This document shows, piece after piece, positions 1 through 4,554 of a stretch of DNA of 5,365 nucleotides. A program made the translations under genes and the position numbers. The notes beneath the pieces were generated by a model. That model saw only the letters and a list, made by a program, of their open reading frames with translations. It was not told where the DNA came from and did not search any database. The number at the start of each line of letters is the position of its first letter. Within the stretch, counting starts at the first letter, position 1. Origin of the DNA: Candidatus Scybalocola fimicaballi (lineage in GTDB: Bacteria > Bacteroidota > Bacteroidia > Bacteroidales > Paludibacteraceae); assembly GCA_002317115.1 (NCBI GenBank), contig DCIP01000167.1:1-5365 (forward strand), written 5' to 3'.

Positions 1-490
1 GCAACGGTAGGATCATCACACTAAGCACGACCGATCCTGAGAGTAGGGTATAGCCCGACGTCGCTGTGCCTACCGCTGGTCCGATGATATCGCTGACAAT
101 CGGCACGATAACCAAAGTTCCCCATACTCCATAAATCACTGATGGGAGCGACGCAAGGATGTCGAGCAAAGGGAAAATATATCTTCTGACGACGGTGCGG
201 CTATATTCGGTCAATAATACCGCCATCAACAGTGATGTAGGTAATGCTATTACTGTCGCGACTCCTGTGACGTAAAAAGTGCCGGAGACGAATGCAAGGA
301 ATCCAAATTGATTCTTCATTGGTTTCCATTCCGATGCAGTCAACAAATCCCACAACGAATGCTCGGCTAAGATGTCGGAGGATTTTAGCCATAATCCCAC
401 TGCCATCGCCACCACGAGGATTAGAGAAAGCAATGTGAAGATGGTCATTACAACTCCTGCGATTTTATCTTTTATAATTCGGTAACTCAT
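1..490 (-). CDS. pstC: Phosphate ABC transporter permease PstC (3' end beyond the window)
   Basis: Reading the minus strand from the ATG at 490-488 gives 163 uninterrupted codons that leave the window at base 1, about half of a usual PstC (roughly 300 residues). The product is an inner-membrane permease subunit that, with PstA, forms the phosphate channel driven by PstB. Seen: a cytoplasmic start (MSYRIIKDK), a hydrophobic segment at about residues 11-35, a polar loop at 36-60, a second hydrophobic segment at about 62-94, and the loop ILASLPSVIYGVWG (111-124), which is a hallmark of PstC/PstA permeases. A further hydrophobic stretch follows. The start lies 3 bp after the stop of the upstream glycosyltransferase gene and has no Shine-Dalgarno sequence, so the two genes are probably cotranscribed and translationally coupled. 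Unusually, no pstS lies directly upstream and pstB is on the opposite strand. pstA is expected further left but cannot be seen. Confidence 0.93.
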   Translation of the reverse strand, partial: MSYRIIKDKIAGVVMTIFTLLSLILVVAMAVGLWLKSSDILAEHSLWDLLTASEWKPMKNQFGFLAFVSGTFYVTGVATVIALPTSLLMAVLLTEYSRTVVRRYIFPLLDILASLPSVIYGVWGTLVIVPIVSDIIGPAVGTATSGYTLLSGSVVLSVMILPL

Positions 491-493
491 TTC

Positions 494-1102
494 TTACAAA
501 TTTAATATACGTTTCCACCAAGGTTGTTTGATCTCTTTGATTAACGGTTCCGATTCTTCTCCACTGATTAGAATCAGATGGTCGGTGTATGCGAAGTCAT
601 TCTCTCTCCATAGTTCTGGTTTATCCGCTATCTTACGGCTGAAAATCGATGCTCCCGTCACCACTGACAATTTACCTTTTGCAACCTCTTTCTGATTGTA
701 TTTTCTTGATGTCTCAAAACTATGAGTGCTTATCTCACCGTTGCGAATCACTCCATAATTGCCTGCTCCACACTGTGTACCGTATGTTTTGACTGCCAAG
801 TAAAGTGCTTGCAACGCATTGGATTTCAAGAAGTCTGCACCGTCGACGAAGATTACCCATTCACCCGTGGTCTGTTGCAAACCGATGTTTCTTGCCTCTT
901 CGATGGAAACCTGATGTTCCAAACGAAGGTATCGCATTCGTCTGTCTATAAGATATGAGCGGACTTGAAATTCACTGCCATCCGTAGATGCGTTATCCAC
1001 GATGACGCATTCCCATTGTTGGGCTGTCTGTGACACCAACGACTGTAAAGCGGAGATTATTGTGTTCTCCTGATTGTGTAGGTTTACTATTACGCTAATC
1101 AT
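494..1102 (-). CDS. Small family-2 (GT-A fold) glycosyltransferase
   Basis: A 202-residue protein with the start of a GT2 domain: a beta-strand and loop ISVIVNLHNQENTI (2-15), the nucleotide-binding segment CVIVDNASTDGS (32-43), and ARNIGLQQTTGEWVIFVDGADF (70-91, quoted here in two parts: ARNIG 70-74 and VDGADF 86-91). GT2 enzymes transfer sugars from nucleotide sugars to glycans or lipids in the cytoplasm. The usual metal-binding DXD/DXDD motif reads D87-G-A-D90, so the second Asp of DXD is Ala. The protein is shorter than many GT2 enzymes and ends with a basic tail (WWKRILNL), with no transmembrane segment apparent. Its promoter lies in the divergent region at 1142-1172, and pstC follows after 3 bp, so it is probably the first gene of a phosphate-responsive operon. 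The acceptor and sugar are unknown. A role in remodelling surface glycans under phosphate limitation is only a guess from position. Confidence 0.85.
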   Translation of the reverse strand: MISVIVNLHNQENTIISALQSLVSQTAQQWECVIVDNASTDGSEFQVRSYLIDRRMRYLRLEHQVSIEEARNIGLQQTTGEWVIFVDGADFLKSNALQALYLAVKTYGTQCGAGNYGVIRNGEISTHSFETSRKYNQKEVAKGKLSVVTGASIFSRKIADKPELWRENDFAYTDHLILISGEESEPLIKEIKQPWWKRILNL

Positions 1103-1141
1103 ATAAGTTTAATTTCTTTGGTTTCTCTTTAATTTCGATTG

Positions 1142-1172
1142 CAAAATTAGACATATATATACCTGCCGACAA
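1142..1172 (-). promoter_or_regulatory. Bacteroidetes-type promoter of the glycosyltransferase-pstC operon
   Basis: On the minus strand the -7 box TAATTTTG (1149-1142) fits TAnnTTTG, and a TTG (1172-1170) lies 20 bp upstream as the -33 element. Transcription would start near 1138, giving a leader of about 36 nt before the ATG at 1102. An operator-like GTGA-N6-TCAC site is centred 42.5 bp upstream of the -7 box. Confidence 0.65.
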
Positions 1173-1183
1173 TCGCAACTAGT

Positions 1184-1199
1184 AGTGAACCATATCACA
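1184..1199. promoter_or_regulatory. Operator A (AGTGA-N6-TCACA), serving the leftward promoter
   Basis: The inverted pair GTGA (1185-1188) and TCAC (1195-1198) is separated by 6 bp and centred at 1191.5. The layout resembles the binding site of a Crp/Fnr-family dimer (TGTGA-N6-TCACA), but a PhoB-like response regulator is the natural candidate from the neighbouring genes. The 18-bp unit at 1184-1201 is repeated at 1207-1224 with 16 of 18 bases identical. The regulator is inferred, not known. Confidence 0.55.
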
Positions 1200-1206
1200 T
1201 ACAGTT

Positions 1207-1222
1207 AGTGATTCATATCACA
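1207..1222. promoter_or_regulatory. Operator B (AGTGA-N6-TCACA), serving the pstB promoter
   Basis: This is the second copy of the inverted pair: GTGA (1208-1211) and TCAC (1218-1221), centred at 1214.5 and 23 bp from operator A, or about two helical turns. It sits 42.5 bp upstream of the pstB -7 box, exactly mirroring operator A and the leftward promoter. Confidence 0.55.
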
Positions 1223-1233
1223 TAAGTATGCGA

Positions 1234-1264
1234 TTGCCCACCCGTATGAATCGCAATACTTTTG
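1234..1264 (+). promoter_or_regulatory. Bacteroidetes-type promoter of pstB
   Basis: A TTG -33 element (1234-1236), a 20-bp spacer and the -7 box TACTTTTG (1257-1264). The predicted start of transcription is near 1268, leaving an AT-rich leader of about 34 nt with no Shine-Dalgarno sequence before the ATG at 1302. Confidence 0.7.
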
Positions 1265-1301
1265 CATCAAAAATTAAATTATTAACGAAAAACGGGTTTT
1301 T

Positions 1302-2099
1302 ATGGCAGAGTTTAATCCAACACAGAAATTTGAGAAGATTGAGCACAACGGAATTGATGTGCGCAATCTAAATATTCATATAGGAGATGCTCATATCTTG
1401 AAAGACGTGACTGTATCTATACCGAAGAATAAAATCACATGTATAATTGGTCCATCCGGTTGTGGCAAGAGTACATTGCTTCGCACATTCAACCGAATCA
1501 TCGACACTACGGAAGGAGTCAAAATTGATGGCGACATATTGCTTGGCGATCGTAATATTGTCAAGTCACATGGATCGGATCTTATTGAATTACGTCGACA
1601 TATCGGTCTTGTTCCTCAACGTCCATGTCCTCTGCCGATGTCTATCTACGACAATATCGCATACGGTTGCCGTATTCATGGAATCAGTGGCAAGGATAAA
1701 CTAAATGCTGTGGTGGAGCATTATCTACGCAGTATCGGTTTGTGGGACGAGGTGAAAGACAGACTGTCATCTCCAGCCGGACGATTGTCGGGTGGACAGC
1801 AGCAGAGATTGTGTTTAGCACGTTCTTTGGCTGTTGAGCCGTCTGTGCTTCTTGCAGACGAAAGCACATCAGCACTTGATCCGATCTCGTCAAAAAAAGT
1901 GGAACAACTATTCGTGGATTTGAAACAAGACTATACGATAGTGATGGTGACTCATACTTTGCAGCAAGCACAACGTATTGCTGACCATGTGATATTCATG
2001 TATTTAGGTGAAGTCATCGAACAAGGTTCAGCACGCGACGTCTTCAATAATCCACAAAGCGAATTGACAAGAAGATATCTTGACGGAGCATTCTCATAA
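1302..2099 (+). CDS. pstB: Phosphate ABC transporter ATP-binding protein PstB
   Basis: A 265-residue ABC ATPase, normal length for PstB, which hydrolyses ATP at the inner face of the membrane to drive phosphate import through PstC-PstA. Seen in order: Walker A GPSGCGKST (50-58, K56), LLRTFNRI just after it, the PstB-typical segment PMSIYDNIAYG following the Q-loop, LWDEVKDRL, the signature LSGGQQQRLC (from 162), Walker B VLLADE (182-187, D186 and E187), SALDPIS, the switch histidine H218 in MVTHTLQQA, and FMYLGEVIEQG. SIYDNIA, LWDEVK and FMYLGE set it apart as PstB rather than another ABC family. Oddities: Walker B is followed by S188 where PstB usually has Pro (DEP), and it reads LLADE rather than LLLDE. 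It stands divergent from pstC, not downstream of pstA, and phoU does not follow it. It is probably cotranscribed with the PLP-enzyme gene 27 bp downstream. Confidence 0.94.
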   Translation: MAEFNPTQKFEKIEHNGIDVRNLNIHIGDAHILKDVTVSIPKNKITCIIGPSGCGKSTLLRTFNRIIDTTEGVKIDGDILLGDRNIVKSHGSDLIELRRHIGLVPQRPCPLPMSIYDNIAYGCRIHGISGKDKLNAVVEHYLRSIGLWDEVKDRLSSPAGRLSGGQQQRLCLARSLAVEPSVLLADESTSALDPISSKKVEQLFVDLKQDYTIVMVTHTLQQAQRIADHVIFMYLGEVIEQGSARDVFNNPQSELTRRYLDGAFS

Positions 2100-2125
2100 T
2101 TTGTAATTCATAATTCACAATTCAT
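2098..2125. repeat. Four tandem 7-bp AATTCAT-type units between pstB and the PLP gene
   Basis: Consecutive heptamers AATTTGT (2098-2104), AATTCAT (2105-2111), AATTCAC (2112-2118) and AATTCAT (2119-2125) start within the pstB stop codon and end 1 bp before the next ATG. They make up the whole spacer between the two genes. No terminator or Shine-Dalgarno sequence is present in it. Confidence 0.75.
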
Positions 2126-2126
2126 A

Positions 2127-3305
2127 ATGGAAAAACAAACAATAGCTACAGGCACAAATTACATGAAGAAAGACGCATACGGAGCACTCAGTATGCCAGT
2201 ATATCATTGCTGTAGTTTTGAATTTGACAACGCAAAAGCCATGAGCGACGTCTTCTGCGGACGTGTGCTTGATCCAGAATACTCACGTATTATGAATCCG
2301 ACGGTGACATTCTTCGAAGAGAGAGTGAAATCGTTGACCAATGCAGCCAATGTATTTGCTTTCAACTGTGGAATGGCGGCGATCAGCAACGCTATCATAG
2401 CAGTGGCAAAAGCAGGAATGAATATAGTGACGTCTAACCATTTGTTCGGCAATACGGTGTCGCTATTCCGCAACACACTCGGCAATCTTGGAGTGGAGGT
2501 GAGGGAAGTGAATCTTCTTGATGAATCAGAGGTTAGAAAAGCAGTTGACGACAAAACATGTGCACTGTTCTTCGAGATCATCACAAACCCACAGATGGAG
2601 GTAGCCGACGTGAAGATGCTTGCCGACGTCGCGCATGAACACAACGTGCCAGTCATCGGTGACACCACATTGATTCCATTCACTGAGTTTGATGGCAAAG
2701 CAATCGGAATGGATGTGCAGGTGGTGAGCAGCACTAAGTATGTGTCGGGTGGAGCCACAAGTTTGGGCGGATTAGTGATCGACTACGGAACATTCCCAAT
2801 CTTCAACCGTCGCATCCGCTATGAGTTGTTGTTCAATCTTGGAGCATACATGACACCACATGCCGCTTATATGCAGACTGTAGGATTGGAGACAATGGAC
2901 GCACGTTATAGAGTGCAGTCGGCCACAGCGTTGGAATTGGCGACACGATTGACAAAAGTTCCACAGATCAAGAGAGTCAACTATACAGGTTTGCCAGATA
3001 ATCCATTCTATGAAATAGCCAAGAGACAATATGGCAATACGTCAGGAGCGATGTTGACAATCGACCTTGCCGACAAAGCTTCTGCGTTAAGATTCATAGA
3101 TAGGTTGAATGTCATCCACAGAGCCAGCAACCTCTTCGACAACCGATCGTTGGCAATCCATACCGCGTCGACAATCTTCGGAACATTTTCAGGATCACAG
3201 CGTAAAGCAATGGATGTGTTGGACACAACAATACGATTGTCCGTTGGTCTTGAGCATGTGGACGACCTTTATAATGACATCTTGCAAGCAGTGCAAGAAG
3301 AATAA
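2127..3305 (+). CDS. Cys/Met-metabolism PLP-dependent enzyme (methionine gamma-lyase / cystathionine or O-acetylhomoserine enzyme type)
   Basis: A 392-residue cytoplasmic fold-type-I PLP enzyme of the trans-sulfuration family, close to the usual 380-400 residues. Seen: YSRIMNPT (52-59), whose Tyr and Arg normally bind the PLP phosphate of the neighbouring subunit; NCGMAAI (80-86) phosphate-binding loop; D179 in VIGDTT, which should bind the pyridine nitrogen; the Schiff-base lysine K204 in SSTKYVSGG; and R370 in IRLSVGLE, the usual substrate-carboxylate contact. Members make or break C-S bonds in cysteine, homocysteine or methionine metabolism. Two positions are unusual: the active-site loop reads LFGNT, with F107 where most relatives have the stacking Tyr (LYGxT), and GDTT replaces the common VDNT. 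The exact reaction cannot be fixed by eye. The ATG was chosen because it starts a typical family N-terminus just after the repeats. It probably shares the pstB promoter, and its tie to phosphate is unclear. Confidence 0.92.
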   Translation: MEKQTIATGTNYMKKDAYGALSMPVYHCCSFEFDNAKAMSDVFCGRVLDPEYSRIMNPTVTFFEERVKSLTNAANVFAFNCGMAAISNAIIAVAKAGMNIVTSNHLFGNTVSLFRNTLGNLGVEVREVNLLDESEVRKAVDDKTCALFFEIITNPQMEVADVKMLADVAHEHNVPVIGDTTLIPFTEFDGKAIGMDVQVVSSTKYVSGGATSLGGLVIDYGTFPIFNRRIRYELLFNLGAYMTPHAAYMQTVGLETMDARYRVQSATALELATRLTKVPQIKRVNYTGLPDNPFYEIAKRQYGNTSGAMLTIDLADKASALRFIDRLNVIHRASNLFDNRSLAIHTASTIFGTFSGSQRKAMDVLDTTIRLSVGLEHVDDLYNDILQAVQEE

Positions 3306-3334
3306 GAACATTTCGTTAGTGATTAATTATACAA

Positions 3335-3374
3335 CCCCTGGAAGTCGCCGAGACTTTCGGGGATTTTTGATTTT
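3335..3374 (+). terminator. Intrinsic terminator of the pstB-PLP enzyme unit
   Basis: CCCC, a bulged T and GGAAGTC (3335-3346) pair with GACTTTC GGGG (3352-3362) around the loop GCCGA. This gives an 11-bp stem with one G-U pair and one bulge. TTTTT at 3364-3368 and a second T-run follow. It starts 30 bp after the PLP gene stop. Confidence 0.8.
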
Positions 3375-3416
3375 AAAAGAAGATGATTGCTGAAAATATG
3401 ATCTCACAATAATTTT

Positions 3417-3440
3417 TTGACTTATACGTCAATTTTTTTG
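3417..3440 (+). terminator. Weak hairpin with T-run, possible second terminator
   Basis: TTGAC (3417-3421) and GTCAA (3428-3432) can pair across a 6-nt loop and are followed by seven T (3433-3439). The stem is only 5 bp, so a weak back-up terminator or a TTGAC-N6-GTCAA protein-binding site are both possible. It lies just upstream of the abi promoter and would insulate it from the PLP-gene transcript. Confidence 0.35.
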
Positions 3441-3448
3441 TTGTTTTA

Positions 3449-3480
3449 TTTGCGAGATATCAAATATCTACTTAATTTTG
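3449..3480 (+). promoter_or_regulatory. Promoter of the small RNA / abi unit, with internal inverted repeat
   Basis: TTTG (3449-3452) and TAATTTTG (3473-3480) are separated by 20 bp and fit the Bacteroidetes -33/-7 consensus very well. The spacer contains a perfect inverted repeat, AGATAT-CAA-ATATCT (3455-3469), placed where a bound repressor would block RNA polymerase. No other promoter-like sequence is seen before the abi start codon. Confidence 0.65.
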
Positions 3481-3483
3481 CAG

Positions 3484-3536
3484 TGTTAGTTCCGACCGAG
3501 CCTCTTTTTAATGCTTAAATAGGTCGGGCTTTTTGT
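3484..3536 (+). ncRNA. Predicted short RNA ending in a terminator hairpin, upstream of abi
   Basis: From a start predicted near 3484, the transcript reaches a terminator-like hairpin within about 50 nt. CCGACC (3492-3497) pairs with GGTCGG (3522-3527), with a possible extra U-G pair at 3491/3528. A small inner stem TTTAA/TTAAA (3507-3511 with 3515-3519, loop TGC) lies in its loop, and TTTTT follows at 3530-3534. The abi ATG is 21 bp beyond, so most transcripts may end as a short RNA while readthrough makes the abi mRNA. Two readings are possible: a leader attenuator, or a stand-alone RNA acting on the HEPN protein. I recall that AbiF-type proteins have been reported with an adjacent non-coding RNA, which fits the second reading. 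Start and length are inferred. Confidence 0.45.
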
Positions 3537-3556
3537 TTATAGTAAAGTACAAAATA

Positions 3557-4456
3557 ATGGTAAGAGTACATTTCAACAAAACATTTAAGAATCATAATGA
3601 GTTAGTAAAACTTTTACAATCTCGTGGTTTATCAATCAAAAATCCAGAACGTGCGGAACACTATATTCAAAGTATAGGATACTATCGTCTTTCCGCTTAT
3701 TTACATCCTTTTTTAAGATATCCAAAAACACAGCACAAATTCAAGTTAGACGCAACATTCGATAAGGTAATGATGTTGTATAGATTTGACAAGAAATTGA
3801 GAGTGTTATTGTTTAATGAGATTGAGAAAATTGAAGTGGCGATACGTGAATCAATAATTAATATTACTGCAGAAAATACAAGTGACATTTATTGGCTTAC
3901 AAATCCTATACATTTCCATAATCAAAATATATTTGACAATAGTTTGGTTTTATTAAAAAAAGAGTATGATCACTCCACAGAGGAGTTTATTGAACATTTC
4001 AAGCAATCATATTTAGAACCATTTCCTCCTGTTTGGATTCTTGGAGAATTAATGCCAATGGGAAATTTGAATATGTATTACCGTAATCTTAAAGATAAAA
4101 CCTTAAAGAAACAGATTGCCAAACGATTCTGTCTGCATGCTCCTGTTTTTGAATCTTGGATTTCTGTGCTTTGCCTAACAAGAAACGCTTGTTGTCATCA
4201 TTCAAGAGTTTGGAATAAAGTGAACAAAATCATACCTAATGATATGAAAAATATGACACGTCCTTGGATATCAATATCTTCAGATAAACGCAGAATCTAC
4301 TATAACATATGCATAATCAAATACTTCCTTGACTTAGTCTCTCCTAACAATGATTTTCTAGCTAAACTTCGCTGGCTATTTATTGATTTCCCTATGATTG
4401 ATCCTCGTGCTATGGGATTTCCTAAAAACTGGGAGATGGAACCTTTATGGAGATAA
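3557..4456 (+). CDS. Abi_2 (AbiD/AbiF) family HEPN-domain abortive-infection protein
   Basis: A 299-residue protein that matches the Abi_2 family along its whole length. Seen: SIKNPERAEHYIQSIGYYRLSAYLHPF (26-52; key part IGYYRLSAY 40-48), RFDKKLRVLLFNEIEKIEVAIR (key part FDKKLR...IEKIEVAIR, about 80-102), PPVWILGELMPMGNL in the middle, and RNACCHHSRVWN (209-220). R209-N-A-C-C-H214 is an RX4H motif, the catalytic signature of HEPN ribonucleases. Family members cause phage exclusion or cell arrest, probably by cutting RNA; that this one does is inference. ATG 3557 is preferred over an in-frame TTG at 3533 (8 codons longer), because the latter lies in the terminator T-run of the upstream RNA. 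The gene is visibly more AT-rich than its pst, PLP and porin neighbours and sits between phosphate genes, both suggesting acquisition by transfer. No partner protein gene is present, only the small RNA. Confidence 0.9.
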   Translation: MVRVHFNKTFKNHNELVKLLQSRGLSIKNPERAEHYIQSIGYYRLSAYLHPFLRYPKTQHKFKLDATFDKVMMLYRFDKKLRVLLFNEIEKIEVAIRESIINITAENTSDIYWLTNPIHFHNQNIFDNSLVLLKKEYDHSTEEFIEHFKQSYLEPFPPVWILGELMPMGNLNMYYRNLKDKTLKKQIAKRFCLHAPVFESWISVLCLTRNACCHHSRVWNKVNKIIPNDMKNMTRPWISISSDKRRIYYNICIIKYFLDLVSPNNDFLAKLRWLFIDFPMIDPRAMGFPKNWEMEPLWR

Positions 4457-4462
4457 TCTCAC

Positions 4463-4481
4463 AAACTTATGTGATAAGTTT
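4463..4481. repeat. Perfect inverted repeat between abi and the porin gene
   Basis: AAACTTA-TGTGA-TAAGTTT has two perfect 7-bp arms around 5 bp and starts 6 bp after the abi stop codon. It overlaps the operator-like site of the porin promoter. The sequence ACCCTTTTG follows, so it could also form a weak terminator hairpin for abi. Confidence 0.6.
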
Positions 4482-4484
4482 ACC
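4471..4484 (+). promoter_or_regulatory. Operator-like site of the porin promoter
   Basis: GTGA-N6-TACC is centred at 4477.5, which is 42.5 bp upstream of the porin -7 box, the same distance as operators A and B from theirs. TGTGATAAGTTTACC matches operator A read leftward (TGTGATATGGTTCAC) at 11 of 15 positions. The right half-site is degenerate. Confidence 0.45.
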
Positions 4485-4496
4485 CTTTTGACGCTA

Positions 4497-4527
4497 TTTC
4501 CTACCCGCCATAAACCCTCTACCTTTG
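4497..4527 (+). promoter_or_regulatory. Promoter of the porin gene with a poor -33 element
   Basis: The -7 box TACCTTTG (4520-4527) fits TAnnTTTG. At the -33 position the sequence is TTTC (4497-4500) rather than TTTG, so the promoter may need an activator at the site just upstream. Transcription would start near 4531, about 24 nt before the ATG. Confidence 0.6.
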
Positions 4528-4554
4528 CATTGTCAAACAAAAAGAAATAAGACA

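Noticed and set aside
201..392. 63-codon minus-strand open frame inside pstC
   Set aside because: It lies in another frame of the clear PstC coding sequence and shows no family features.
722..958. 78-codon plus-strand open frame opposite the glycosyltransferase
   Set aside because: Shadow of the GT2 gene; low-complexity Cys-rich translation with no support.
1184..1224. CRISPR-like or mobile-element repeat from the two 18-bp copies
   Set aside because: Only two copies 23 bp apart, each an internal GTGA-N6-TCAC dyad beside a promoter; an operator pair explains them better.
1684..1971. 95-codon minus-strand open frame opposite pstB
   Set aside because: Antisense to the conserved signature and Walker B region; explained by pstB codon use.
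2100..2126. SAM riboswitch or own promoter for the PLP enzyme gene
   Set aside because: The 27-bp spacer is only heptamer repeats, too short and without TAnnTTTG or structured RNA.
2204..2758. 184-codon minus-strand open frame opposite the PLP enzyme gene
   Set aside because: Long but fully antisense to a well-supported gene, with no recognisable motif and no promoter.
3109..3393. 94-codon plus-strand open frame running over the PLP gene end and the terminator
   Set aside because: Overlaps the PLP enzyme in another frame and translates through the terminator hairpin.
3533..3556. TTG start extending abi by 8 codons
   Set aside because: The TTG sits in the T-run of the upstream hairpin, and the Abi_2 similarity begins after the ATG at 3557.
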